A stretch of DNA of 64,000 bases from Macrobrachium rosenbergii (Eukaryota > Arthropoda > Malacostraca > Decapoda > Palaemonidae): the NCBI RefSeq assembly GCF_040412425.1, contig NC_089742.1, forward strand, positions 80,661,125 to 80,725,124, read 5' to 3'. Numbering within the stretch: the first letter of the stretch is position 1; every line of letters starts with the position of its first letter. Below, one piece after another: positions 26,462-37,959 of the stretch. The translations under genes were made by a program, and so were the position numbers. The notes beneath the pieces were generated by a model that was given only the letters and a program-made list of their open reading frames with translations, had not been told where the DNA came from and did no database searches.

Positions 26462-27218
26462 ATACATAAACGTGACTGACTGTCGCCTTACATGCTGGAA
26501 ATAGTTATCTACTTGAACAATAAAGTGTAGTTCACTTTCACTTCATTTAACAATAACCCTTATATCGTAAAAGAAATTATTAATAGCACCTGTCAGTACT
26601 AACTGACTGCTTTTTGTTACATCGAGTTACAAAGTTTCCGTTTGGTATGTTAGCAAAGGGTTTGTTTAAAAACAAGATCATGAAAGCTAACACTTACTAT
26701 CTTTTAGTTACTTATTTTAGTTACTATCTTTTAGTTTCTTATTTTAGTTACTGGCATGTAGTTTATGTACATTGTTTTAGCCTCCCCAACTACGTATGGG
26801 AAAATATGGAAATATGAGACATTCATAAGCCACTGTCCACTCAGCAATGCAGAGATAAAACGTTTTACTTCTAAGCGTTTTATCTCTTCACTGCTTCGCG
26901 GGTAGTAGAGAAAGATCAATGATGATTTGTCCTTGGAAATCCTTGAACGGTACTCAGACCAATCTTTACTTGGAATCATTATATGTTGCCGCCTTAATAC
27001 TTATTTTCAACATCGTTCTAGCCAAACATCTAAGCACTCCAAAGCCTCCAAATATCTAAAAATTTGTGAATGTTGGTGACGTACCTCCCAGCAACATCTA
27101 AAGAAAGCAAAATTGGTTTGATGATAAGGCGGAAGAATCAACAATCAACTCTCTTGTTGAGAAGGTGAAAAGGGTCACTGCAGACAAAGAAAAATACTTA
27201 TCTGCAGGCAAGTCACAG
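26462..27218. other. AT-rich sequence, nothing recognised
   Basis: Contains short local repeats of TTTTAGTTACT/TATTTTAGTTACT at about 26701-26760. No gene. Confidence 0.4.
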
Positions 27219-27219
27219 G

Positions 27220-27321
<102 letters not shown>

Positions 27322-27344
27322 AACTGATTGACTGATGCATATTT

Positions 27345-27630
27345 CACTGGATGGTCCTGCTACAGGTTAGGACGGTTACCTCACCAGCATAACGGCACTT
27401 TCCATTCCTGAGGAAGCCAGAAAACTTTAGGAATATTGAGTTAAATTCCATTATGTTTGTGCTGACCTATGACGTGAAATGAGTAAGTCGTATTGGTCGA
27501 CTAAGGTGAGGTACAGCTGTGGGTGACAAGGGCTTGGGGCTAGCAACAACACCCCAAAAGATGTGCTGAGAACCAGAGGGCCAAAACCTTCTTGAGCCAT
27601 TTCTTCTAATGAGGAAAGGTGCATCAATAC
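27345..27630 (+). mobile_element. SINE-2-like copy ending in an AT array
   Basis: The 3' half contains GGGCTAGCAACAACACCCCAAAAG, ATGTGCTGAGAA and GAGGAAAGGTGCATCAATAC, then changes without a break into the TA array at 27631. The first half is too diverged to assign a tRNA-like head with confidence. The phrase 'CTAGCAAC...CCCAAAAGA(C)TTGCTGAGAA' is shared with 58945-58985 and, more weakly, 63645-63675. Confidence 0.55.
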
Positions 27631-27858
<228 letters not shown>

Positions 27859-28220
27859 TGCTAATTCAAAACTAATTTTGCTACAACGCTCCACTATTGT
27901 AACATGATATGCCTCTGACCCAATAAAAAAATTCCTGGGCGCTCCAGTAGTAATCCCGTCCTTACATAAGGGCAGCTTTATCTAAAACAACTACACACTC
28001 GAAGTCATCGCCACTAGGCGAAGGAGATGATGCCTCCTGTATATATACTGAAATTAAAGCGAAGAAAACACGAAAGAACAAGTCTTTATTCAAAGAAGTC
28101 CATCGCAGGATGAAAGTAGACTATACAGAGAAACAGAAAATATATAGGAATATAATCTGTATTGATAATGCACTCAAGTTTTTTTATTCCTTTTGAGAAA
28201 AATATGTCTAAGTGAATAAA

Positions 28221-28324
<104 letters not shown>

Positions 28325-28612
28325 TATCTATACATATATATATACATACAGTGTGTGTATATATGTATGGCACCATGTGTATTAAAAGTAAAAATAATGT
28401 TCGGCCTACTTTCCCACATACAAACAAATACGTATACAATGAAACACGAGTCCTCTAAATTATAACAACACTTCGAACATCCCCTACGAATGTCTGTAAT
28501 TAATGAAAGGAAGCCCCTTGAATATGCCTCGGGCTCCCCTCTTACTACTTAATGACACACAATATACTAAGCCTTTGCCTCTACACTCGGTAAATAAACA
28601 CATCCCTCCCAG

Positions 28613-28616
<4 letters not shown>

Positions 28617-28670
<54 letters not shown>
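28617..28670. repeat. (CT)n microsatellite
   Basis: Pure CT tract. Confidence 0.97.
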
Positions 28671-28677
<7 letters not shown>

Positions 28678-29039
28678 TCGTAGTACGTGTGCGTATGCTT
28701 ACGCAAACCTTTCTTGGATAAATTCTGACCTCTTGTGCTACAATTCAATTTAAGCACAATAACTGCAGTGCGTAGACTGCACCATTAGCTTAAATGGAAG
28801 TCTCTGATGAAAGATTTTGAAATGAGCGTCCTCGTGATAAGAGAAAGTGACTGCGCACGCGCTTGCGTATGTCAAGAACAAAAAGACAAGCAGGAGCGCA
28901 CACACGCATACGTACACACACACACTATGAAATCTAACAAAGAATACTGTAATTGTATTAAATGCAAATACTGCAAATATAAAATGACTTAATGAAAAAA
29001 TAATATAACTTTATTATTCGACCAAAGTTCCTGTTCAAA

Positions 29040-29041
<2 letters not shown>

Positions 29042-29102
<61 letters not shown>
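29042..29102. repeat. (CT)n microsatellite
   Basis: Pure CT tract, followed at 29140-29168 by a (TGTC)n tetranucleotide run. Confidence 0.97.
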
Positions 29103-29104
<2 letters not shown>

Positions 29105-29139
29105 CCATCCTACTTCCTATCGAACTGTCTATCCGTCTG

Positions 29140-29390
29140 TCTTTATGTCTGTCTGTCTGTCTGTCTGTCTCTTTGCCTTGCATGCGCCTCTCCTCTGGTG
29201 CCTCTCAATTAATTACAACTATTTTTAGCCAGCCGCCGTTCACCTTTTTTCTCGCCACCACCATTTCCACAAGTATTCCGGGCCAGAATTCCAGCAGTGG
29301 GAGTTTCGCCTAAAAAGGGAAAATAAAAGGGAAAAAGGTCATTTTTCGAACAAGAGACAGACAGACAGTCAGACAGACAGACAGAGAGAG
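29140..29390. repeat. (TGTC)n and (GACA)n pair in inverted orientation
   Basis: A CTGT run at about 29140-29168 and an AGACAGAC run at about 29353-29384 are complementary and ~185 bp apart, so they form a low-complexity inverted repeat. Confidence 0.8.
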
Positions 29391-29770
29391 AAGAGATACG
29401 ATTGAGTGAGAAGAAAACGTTTAACTGCGATTCTCACAATCAATTTTGCTGGAACTCTTACCGACTGCGAGGAAAACACTCCTTTTTATGTGTTATTTAT
29501 TTTTATGTCTATTTCTTTTTGTTCATCTGACTCTCGTCTAGGTCAGGGTTTTTACAATGTCATGCGATGATTTTTTTTTTTTTTTATCTTACCTTCTTTT
29601 TCTTTTAAATGCTCTGTAATTAACTTCTCGCATTCTTTGAAGGAACAATGATAAAAAATAAGATACTTACAGATACACTTTATATAAATAAATGAATATA
29701 CAACTATACTTACATGTATTTATTATATACTATCCGGTGCTGCCCGGGAAAACTCTGAATGACAACCGAT

Positions 29771-29773
<3 letters not shown>

Positions 29774-29849
<76 letters not shown>

Positions 29850-29903
29850 GTGTCTAACACTCCCTCTATTCTCTCTCTCTCTCTCTCTGCTCCCTAACAC
29901 TCC

Positions 29904-29962
<59 letters not shown>
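29774..29962. repeat. Interrupted (CT)n array
   Basis: Three CT blocks separated by two similar spacers that share TAACACTCCCTCTA(T/C)TCTC, so the spacer plus CT block is itself duplicated. Confidence 0.95.
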
Positions 29963-29967
<5 letters not shown>

Positions 29968-30200
29968 TTCCTGTTATGATAGTTGCTTCAATTACATTGC
30001 CCTACATTTCTGACATTTCATGTTTCAGCCCTTCTCAACTCCCCCATTCCTACTGGGGCTGAACTTGGACTTAAAGGGCATCGGGAGCGTCACTATTCAT
30101 TTCAGCGACCTCAAAAGCTATGGTTAGACACTAATATCTGTTGTTTTCGGTTATTTTTACATGTCACTCCCTTCCCACCCCCACCCTCCTTTGGTGCTAG

Positions 30201-30479
30201 TTCCTCGTTGAACAAGTCGGTAGAGTTCTCGGCTAGCACTCTGCTAGGTCCGAGTTCGATTCTCTGGCCGTCCAATGAAGAATTAGAGGAATTTATTTCT
30301 GGTGGTAGAAATTCATTTCTCGGTATAATGTGGTTTGGATTCCACAATAAGCTGTAGGTCCCGTTGCTAAGTAACCAATTGGTTCTTAGCCACGTAAAAT
30401 AAGTCTAATCCTTTGGGCCAGCCCTAGGAGAGCTGTTAATCAGCTCAGTGGGCTGGTTAAACTAAGGTATACTTAACTT
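30201..30479 (+). mobile_element. SINE-1 copy 2
   Basis: Starts TTCCTCGTTGAACAAGTCGG and ends AAGGTATACTTAACTTT. The B-box-like GAGTTCGATTC is kept, while the A-box-like region has changed (GAACAAGTCGG). It is flanked by TTTGGTGCTAG (30190-30200) and TTTGGTGCCAG (30480-30490), an 11-bp duplication with one mismatch. In this case the downstream tandem copy (30638) confirms the empty-site order TTTGGTGCTAG followed by TGATGTCTTA. Confidence 0.92.
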
Positions 30480-30819
30480 TTTGGTGCCAGTATGTCTTAC
30501 GACCCCACAGTATTCTTTTCCCGATAGTAAGTCATATGTATACCGATATGAGGTACACATATAGAGTTTATCTAGTTACTAAGTCTACGGGCAGAACCAG
30601 CCCCGTTTCAGGGAAACCATTTCCACCCCCACCCCCTTTGGTGCTAGTGATGTCTTAGCCCCACAGTATTCTTTTCCAGATAGTAAGTCATATGTATACC
30701 AAGTTTGGTTGAAATTGCTCACGGCATTTCAGAGTTATGCTAGAACATACACACACACACATCCATTTTTATATATATACATACATACTGTACATGTATA
30801 TATAATTAATTTATCTGTG

Positions 30820-30825
30820 TGTATA

Positions 30826-30896
<71 letters not shown>

Positions 30897-30905
30897 TATA
30901 TATAT
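30820..30905. repeat. (TA)n microsatellite
   Basis: TA tract at the end of the retroelement-like region. Confidence 0.96.
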
Positions 30906-30909
30906 CTAA

Positions 30910-31640
30910 TAACGCTCTAATAACGCAGCTGTAAAAAATATCACTATTACAACTGGCAGCTTCCTACAAGCTCACTCTTACATATTAAGAATTATTAAAG
31001 ACTCTTGGACTGTCGGTCAGAGCAAAACAAAACAATACAAAAAAACATTTTTTTCATGACTTTTCTCTCAGTATTCGGCTATCTGCCTGTACTACCCCCG
31101 CCCCCCCCCAAACCCCCGGCCCTCTTTCCCCTACCCAATCCAAATTACACGCTCACCTTCCTTCGAAAACAGCTCATTTCCCGCTCCATTGGCACTGGGA
31201 ATGATTGTTTAAGCTAGGAAACGCTTGTAGTTCTAGCAAACCTGATATTTACATATGATCATAATCATCGGAGGGTGATCGTTTGCAGAGAGAAAGATGG
31301 TTTCACTGAAAAACTAAATGGCTTCACTCATGGCTCGCTTTCTCATTATATATTTTACAAATTCCTTAATGATTCTGTCGGAAAAGTTAACGAATGACTT
31401 GTTACGAGTTTTTTTTTTTTTTTTTTTTACCAAACAGGGAATTCCTAATTCTCCAATTACCAATTACAAATATAAAGACACAATATGTGAAATAGCAAAT
31501 GATCTAATGCTTACTGTTAAAGTTCTTGTCCGTTTCAAGAGTTTCCAGATAATCTTGTATTCATTTTACAATCAACAATTTTTCCCGAAAAATTTAACAG
31601 GCAGAAGTTGCTAACAAAAGATCTCAAAGCGCAAAGGGGG
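30910..31640. other. AT-rich sequence, nothing recognised
   Basis: Holds a C-rich patch (31086-31135) and a T run at 31410-31429. No gene. Confidence 0.4.
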
Positions 31641-31643
31641 AGT

Positions 31644-31723
31644 TCCTTCGTACCCACATATTAGTAAAGGTGTTATACTGCAGTCCTTCGTACCCACATG
31701 TTAGTAAAGGTATTATACTGCAG
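31644..31723. repeat. 40-bp tandem duplication, two near-identical copies
   Basis: Units start at 31644 and 31684 with TCCTTCGTACCCACAT(A/G)TTA and end TTATACTGCAG; only two visible substitutions separate them, so the duplication looks recent. Confidence 0.95.
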
Positions 31724-31854
31724 TACGTTTGTAAGCAGCTCATGCAGCGTGTCTGTCGTTCAGCTGCTAAGCTCGACGTGAGAAAGGCAAGAACGCTTTA
31801 CTGTGGCTAGTCCTCTTTGAAGATCACCAAACAAAGAAATCGGTGGCTTGCTGG

Positions 31855-31912
31855 TTCAAATTAAGCCGGCCTTATGCCAGCACGGGCCCTTAACCCTAAA
31901 GCGGGCCGCCAT
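31855..31912 (+). repeat. Short 'GGCCTTATGCCAGC' repeat, best copy
   Basis: AAATTAAGCCGGCCTTATGC, CAGCACGGGCCCTTAACCCT and AAAGCGGGCCGCC. Diverged relatives lie at 16028, 16470-16597 (minus), 17975, 26146 and 53378 (minus). Confidence 0.6.
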
Positions 31913-31914
31913 TA

Positions 31915-33605
31915 AGTGTTGTAAAGTATGAAGATGAACAGTAGACCTCTTATTGACCTCCGCGCTCTGCTCAACCACGACACGAAGTCGTTACTTAAAC
32001 GTAACTCGTCTTCCCGGAGCGGCCAGACCAACGAGATGAGATGTTTGCCTTCGGTTGTTCTTAACGGTGCTCGAGTCACCTGGGCATCAGTCAGCCAACA
32101 AGTAGCCCCTTGTGCCTCGCTGCTCAATGTATGCCTGGACGTGTTCTGCAAACACAACGGAGGATGAAAAGAACAAACGCGAGAAGGATTTTGCCCTTTC
32201 AAGGGAGGAGGCGAATTATTCCCAACGGAGCGGATATGCTTCCATGAACTCACGGAGAATCAAGAGAGACTACTCCAGCTTTGCCAGGCCTGGAAATCTG
32301 CGTAGGTTAACCGTGACCCCCAAGACTGGCATCCGTAACTGAATTGCTTATTATTTCCCATAATTAATGCATACCGCCACTAAGGTCTACGTTGGCAATG
32401 ACATAAAATTTCGTAATACCCCGAAGTGATTATCGTCGAAGAATCAAGTGTTTTCACACGTGTTTAAACAATTCATTTTTCAAGGTTTAATGTCGACTTC
32501 TATAATAGTACGACTACTAATAAAACACACTAACTCTACTCACAAATGTCAAAAGGGAGGAAAACAACAACAGTTCGTCCTCAGAACTTAAAAAAAAAAA
32601 TAATTAAAAAAAATTTGAAGTGCCACATGCACTCACAAGCACCCTTGTTTCCGTAATACCCCTAATTGAATGCAGATCATTTGGGAATCACAAATACCCA
32701 TTTACGAGCTGCTATTAAACACCGGTGGGGATCAGAGTAATTCCAACATAAGAGCAATTACATTGACGACGTAATCGCCCTTGACAAAGTATCATGCAAT
32801 TAAGGCCTCGAGAAAAACGGAGGATGGAAGACGATCAACATCATAATGAACCATTTTGATTACCGACGGTTAAGGCCTCATTCACATACTTATGAATAAT
32901 GATCGTGGAGACTGCAATCTCTCGTCGCCATTAGCTTTGGGAAAATGACCGCAGAGGAGCCTATGAGCGGCGAGTTTAGCGTCTGATCGTCCACTTGTCC
33001 TCGAATGAACAATTTTCCTTTGATCGCGGGGTTTGCAGCTGTGTGACTGTCCCGTAATATTAGCACTTGGAGAGGCCCCGCAATATTCTAATCGTGGGCT
33101 GTTCATGGGATTACAAAATGCTTTACATTACTCATTTGTCTATCACAATACAAGCTTCCCACTTCGTTTTACGACACAAAGGTAATTTTGCTTTCATAAA
33201 AATGCCTGTAACTTAACAATTCGATAAAATTAATATTTTTGCGAATAATTTTTTACTACCATGCTTACAGGAGGGGAATGAGAGTTGTTCCAGATTTAAA
33301 CAAATTATCCTAAAGAGCAACTATGCGTAAAATTGTTTTTATAAAAACATTCCATTCTGCAGAATAAAATGAGTGATAAAAATAGTAAAAAGTAGTCCTT
33401 TCTGTCGTCCTTTCTCTTAAGTGGTCCAATATAATTAGTTTAATAAGATTTTCTTGGTTGAAATAGGCTTATTCGGTGTCACTATATACTGGTGGTTAGT
33501 TTCACTTCGTAAACTTGAACACAGTCACATTTCCATAATTATGCCCCTTACTTTGTTAACTTAGTGTTAGAGTCTAAGTTATAGAAATTAAAGGTGACAG
33601 AAATT
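31915..33605. other. 1.7-kb stretch without recognised genes
   Basis: Three overlapping frames of 76-113 codons between 31912 and 32342 on both strands carry no domain and contradict each other. The rest is AT-rich unique sequence. Confidence 0.4.
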
Positions 33606-33606
33606 T

Positions 33607-33607
<1 letters not shown>

Positions 33608-33680
<73 letters not shown>

Positions 33681-33733
33681 CTTGAGAAAGATCATAAAAT
33701 ATTAAATATCACCTAAAGGTGGAGGCCAGCGAA

Positions 33734-33789
<56 letters not shown>

Positions 33790-33845
33790 CTTAAGGAGAA
33801 AGATAATAAAATATTAAATATTACTTAAAGGTGGGGGCCAGCGAA

Positions 33846-33901
<56 letters not shown>

Positions 33902-33945
33902 CTAGTCTTAGGGAGAAAGATCATAAAATATTAAATACGAGCTTG
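33608..33945 (+). repeat. Tandem repeat of ~112-117 bp units, each containing a (GA)n tract
   Basis: Three GA tracts (33608-33674, 33737-33782, 33848-33899) alternate with homologous spacers. Spacers share TTTGGTCTT or CTAGTCTT, then GAGAAAGAT(C/A)ATAAAATATTAAAT; the first two continue with CTTAAAGGTGG or CCTAAAGGTGG, then GGCCAGCGAAAGGAGAG. Unit number is 2.5. Confidence 0.93.
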
Positions 33946-33980
33946 TTAGCGGCCGCTAAGCGCACTGGGACGGCGCTGCT

Positions 33981-34190
33981 GTCTCCCTTACCCTCCCGAT
34001 CCCCTACCTACCCCGCCCCCACCCAGGGCGGACAAACAGGTTTGCAGGAGGAGGAGGATGGATGTCTCCCTTCCCCTCCCGTTGCCCTACCTACCCCGCC
34101 CAAACCAGGACGGACAAAACGGTTTGCCGGGGGTGGGTGACTGTGTCACGTCTCCCCTACTGTTACCCGGGGGAGGACAAACAAGATCCA
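33981..34190 (+). repeat. GC-rich minisatellite, 83-86 bp units, ~2.5 copies
   Basis: Units begin GTCTCCC at 33981, 34064 and 34150. Shared parts are CCCTACCTACCCCGCCC, AGGGCGGACAAACAGGTTTG or its AGGACGGACAAAACGGTTTG variant. The third, partial unit ends GGGAGGACAAACAAGATCC...TTTTATTGTTATAGATTA, a phrase like the 3' end of an invertebrate retroelement. It is the most GC-rich part of the window. Confidence 0.85.
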
Positions 34191-34232
34191 CTTGAATTTT
34201 ATTGTTATAGATTAAATAAATGTGGATGCCAG

Positions 34233-34233
<1 letters not shown>

Positions 34234-34280
<47 letters not shown>
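34234..34280. repeat. (GA)n microsatellite
   Basis: GA tract preceded by GTGGATGCCAGCAAG, which resembles the GGTGGGGGCCAGCGAAAG preceding the GA tracts of the 33.6-kb array; possibly a detached fourth unit. Confidence 0.95.
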
Positions 34281-34281
<1 letters not shown>

Positions 34282-34284
34282 ACC

Positions 34285-35362
34285 GAATTGTTTCACCCTG
34301 GTAAGATGGGCTTTACCTTTTCGAAGCTCTCCCCCTTTAATTATATGCGTGAGATATTTTTTCTATTTTCCATTTTCTAATCATCGCCCCTAGCAACCAA
34401 CAACTGGTCTGCTACCAGTCAGGTACTTAATTTACTGGTTTGGAGCCTGGTTTAAGGAAACGCTTATATGTCGTTCCTTCTCGTTTGAAGGACTAAATAG
34501 AGAGACGGAAATTTAGGGCCCATAAAATATTTCACTTTTCTAAGGTCCCTTTTTTGTTAAGCCTCACTAAAATATTAGATACCCAAATGATAGCAAGTTT
34601 TAAAAATTCCACACCTTAATCATGAATACATAAAAATTTTCTCGTTGAATATTTAACGTTTTTCCTCCATGAATTAAATCAAATTTACTCTTGTCCATGA
34701 ATAAATAACGTATTCCTTCTTCCATTCGGTAGCCATTGTTCAAGCATTGGTTTGTTGTAAGGTCTTAAAATAATATATTTTGGGGGTTTAAAAATAAAGT
34801 TTCCTTGGGGAACGCCTCTTCGTGAACGGCACTATGCTAGTGGAGAGCATCGGAGCGGAAAGCCTTTCAAATGAAGATGCAAACTGGCCGATGGAGAGAG
34901 AGAAAGAAAATGCCTTTTACTTGCGGGTTTACCTTTCACGCGCCACTCGCCTTAAGAAACGGTTCTGCATCGCTTCCTCCCGGGGTTCAGAGGGCAGGCC
35001 AAGAGGGATACAGCCGGATTTAGTGCCGTTTTTTCATTGTTCAATTTATGAACTTGATTACTGGCGGTGGGTGACGCCCAGTCGTGCCTCAGGGCCCACG
35101 GTTGGTGCCTCGAGATCTCGGCTCATTTCTAGATTCTTATCGACTCCTCTGATGTTGATGAGAGGCTGCGGTGTTAAATTCATTTATCATGTATCTTCTC
35201 GGGTGAATTCCCATTCCTGCTGATTACACCTTCTGAAGTATCATTCTGTACTTATTGTACTACAAACGAAAAACATTAGCAGTGTCTGTACCAAACGTTA
35301 TTTAAAATTATATTTAACTTCTTAAACATTTACAAAAAAGTGTCGTGATTCTCATATATTTA

Positions 35363-35363
<1 letters not shown>
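34285..35363. other. Sequence with one motif-free 133-codon frame
   Basis: The longest frame without low-complexity sequence on the plus strand runs 34822-35223 (133 codons). Its predicted product is basic and has no motif I recognise, and there is no supporting splice or homology signal, so I do not call it a gene. Confidence 0.35.

Positions 35364-35365
<2 letters not shown>

Positions 35366-35424
<59 letters not shown>
35366..35424. repeat. (CT)n microsatellite
   Basis: Pure CT tract. Confidence 0.97.
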
Positions 35425-35426
<2 letters not shown>

Positions 35427-35427
<1 letters not shown>

Positions 35428-36365
35428 TTACAGCGGACCCTAGAAACAGTGTACAAATCCGGACGATACCACTACGCTCCGAAATCTGTAGCCGTCAGCC
35501 ACCTCAGTAGTGGACGCTGACCTTGAAAAAACCTTCAGAGGTTATCAATTTGCGTAGTGCGTATGAGAAAGCGTCAAGGGATAAAAGATGAGACCAAAGA
35601 GGATAGGATGAGAATGGTACTAAGAAAATTAAGAGGATGAAGATGGACTGAAATAATGTGAACTGAGAGGCATTGGAACAAAAGTAATTTTATAAGTACT
35701 GAATTTTCTGATCAAATGTGATAGCCCTGAAACAAATATTATACATTCTATTAACATGGGTATTAATGCTAATGATTTTATAAAGAAGTGGAGAAAAGTT
35801 CAAGAAATACATACATACACACATGGCCAAACAGATGCGTGTATGTATCAGTATACAGCATACAAAATATTTTTTTTTAAATATAGTTTTTAAGCACAAA
35901 CAAAGGACATGTGAGTATATATGCGTGTGTGTAACTGTCTGGGTATTCGTTCTTAGCTCTGTAATGTAATTTTACTGGCTTTCAGTAACGTCAGTCATTC
36001 GACTTCTGCTTGCATGCTGAAGTGAATATAAAAGAAAAAGTAACTAGACAGACACACAATACAGATTCGGGATGCCAAGACAAATAGCAACTTCCCGGAA
36101 GGCATTTTTCTTGACTAAACAAAATAATGGAAGCCCTCCTCCGATGAGGAAGTGCAAGGCATTCCCCACACCAGGACGGATCTTCCCCTCCCCTACGCTC
36201 CACCCCACCTCCACCTTTTCAAAAGCAAAGGAAGTGTCTGCCGACCTGAAACAGTATTCATTGTGGCACGCAGTGAACCGCTGATTAACCTTATATTTGT
36301 GCATGGCACACTGCATAGGAGGCTTGTCTTTTGTCATGAAGAAAGTTAATTAAGGAGAAGAATAA
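35427..36365. other. Unique sequence, nothing recognised
   Basis: Overlapping opposite-strand frames of 65-97 codons at 36044-36349 have no motif. Confidence 0.4.
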
Positions 36366-36366
36366 A

Positions 36367-36795
36367 AAGTAAAAAATGCGCCGAAGTTTCACCAGCGCAA
36401 TAGAATTTTCTGTACAGCCGCTACAGCGTATAACCAAGGCCATCGAAAATGGATCTATCTTTCGGTGGTCTTGGTATAATGCTGTATGAGCCGCGGTCCA
36501 TGAAACTTTAGCCACTGCCCGTAGGTGGCCTATCCTTTATCGTTGGCAGAACCACTATTATGGCTAACTTTAACCTTAAATAAAATCAAAACTACTGAGG
36601 CTAGAGGGCTGCAATTTGGTTTGATGACTGGAGGGGGGGATGCTCAACATACCAATTTGCAGCTCTCTAGCCTCAGTAGTTTTTAAGATCTGAGGATTGA
36701 CAGAAAAAGTGCGGACAGAAAAACTGCGGACAGAAGAAAATGCGGACGGACAGACAAAGCCGACACGATAGTTTTCTTTTACAGGAAACTAAAGC
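36367..36795 (+). mobile_element. Foldback element copy A
   Basis: About 430 bp, the longest and most diverged of five copies. It starts AAGTAAAAAATGCGCCGAAG, then GAATTTTCTGTACAGC, a degraded AT.GAAACT..AGCCAC.GCCC repeat, and TATGGCTAACTTTAACCTTA. A central hairpin has arms AACTACTGAGGCTAGAGGGC (36589-36620) and TTTGCAGCTCTCTAGCCTCA (36655-36684). It ends with GCGGACAG repeats and TTTTACAGGAAACT. No open frame is shared among copies, so it is a non-autonomous family. The class is unknown; fold-back shape suggests a MITE-like DNA element. Confidence 0.85.
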
Positions 36796-36799
36796 TAGT

Positions 36800-37415
36800 G
36801 AATGGGAAATATGGGATATTTTCTTCCATTGTTTCTTCATTTTAGATGGTATTTATTCCTCTACTGATCTTTGTATTTAGTAAGTGGCAAAAGCTATGTT
36901 AGTTTTACATAATGTAGAACTGCCAATAACAGAAAATGATTTACGGTTGCATGAATAAAGAGTATATCTTTTTGGTAACACCTGTGTATGAGCATGATTT
37001 TCACTTGATAAAATTTAACATATATTCATGAATACACCTATTATCTTCGAGGTACAAATATTTTTTGCGAGTTCATAAAATTACCGTGTATCATTTATTA
37101 CATTTACTGGTCAAGGCGAACAGTACGCGAGTCTGACATAAATATACTTAACAATAATTTACAAGGCAATTAGTTATGAGTTCCTGCTTCAAGTGGCCAG
37201 ACAAGATAAGCAAGATATCAGAACTGGTTTCTCGGCCTCGAGAGACACATCAGGACAAGTTCTGCGTTCGATTGGCTGTAATAACTGCGTTGCATGTTTC
37301 ACTCGGAGACTGCTGAGGTGAACAATTGCTAAATGTATCAGCAGGGATTTTGTCCTTGATTCTGTAGCTAAATGATAAATGTAGGTTTTTGGGAGTTACT
37401 ACTACTATATATATA
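36800..37415. other. AT-rich sequence; possible SINE-like segment at the end
   Basis: The part at 37205-37415 has a B-box-like GCGTTCGATTGG and runs into an AT array, like SINE-2 copies, but lacks the family landmarks. Confidence 0.3.
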
Positions 37416-37418
37416 TAA

Positions 37419-37419
<1 letters not shown>

Positions 37420-37511
<92 letters not shown>

Positions 37512-37526
37512 CACACACACACACAA
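37420..37526. repeat. (AT)n-(AC)n compound microsatellite
   Basis: TA tract of about 85 bp followed by a short AC run. Confidence 0.96.
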
Positions 37527-37959
37527 ACACAATTCTGCGCCTCTTGATTCAGACAAATAAGTACAAGTAAAAATCATAAGCAACTCTCTCAAGACGGCAA
37601 GGAAGGTGAACATCAACCCCGTGATGAAACTACAATGAATCAAACCAGATAAGCCACGCATTAATGGCTTGATTTGTAATACAATGTGATGGCCAGGTTC
37701 TTACATGCGAGTGTAAAGGTTATAACGAGGTCATTGTAAAATTACAGTACACAGTGAATGCAAATAGTCTTAATTTTGTAATGATACAGAATCATCAACA
37801 TTATCATTAGCGCATACTGAATACAACAGAAGATATGGCACAGTCGCAAGGTCTTGTATTTGAAGATCTGCAAAGAAAGCAGCATATCATAAACAAACTT
37901 GGGGTTCAACCACATACCAGAAAAACTGCTAGGTAACGAAAAAAAAAAATTCAAAATAC

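Larger units (their letters stand above)
29720..30770 (+). mobile_element. Retroelement-like 3' region with internal duplication, split by SINE-1
   Basis: Begins near TATCCGGTGCTGCCCGGGAAAAC, then a long interrupted CT tract (29774-29962), TTCAGCCCTTCTCAACTCCC, a segment ending CCCACCCCCACCC, and the block TTTGGTGCTAG...CCCCACAGTATTCTTTTCC...GATAGTAAGTCATATGTATACC. That last block is present twice: positions 30481-30550 (after the SINE) and 30638-30705, a 157-bp offset. It ends with ACCAAGTTTGGTTGAAATTGCTC...GAGTTATGCTAGAACATAC and short AC/AT repeats, the form of a LINE-like 3' end ending in a simple repeat. I remember similar phrases from decapod sequence; the class is not certain and no reverse transcriptase is readable. 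Confidence 0.55.

Noticed and set aside
30111..30347. Minus-strand frame starting MWNPNHII, also present at 44235-44453
   Set aside because: It is the antisense translation of the SINE-1 body, so its recurrence reflects the SINE and not a protein family.
33608..33945. CRISPR-like array (alternating repeat and spacer)
   Set aside because: The alternating blocks are GA microsatellite and homologous spacers; in CRISPR the spacers are unrelated. The DNA is also eukaryotic in character.
34822..35223. 133-codon plus-strand frame
   Set aside because: No family motif, no supporting signals, and the length is within chance for 64 kb in six frames. Not called as a gene.
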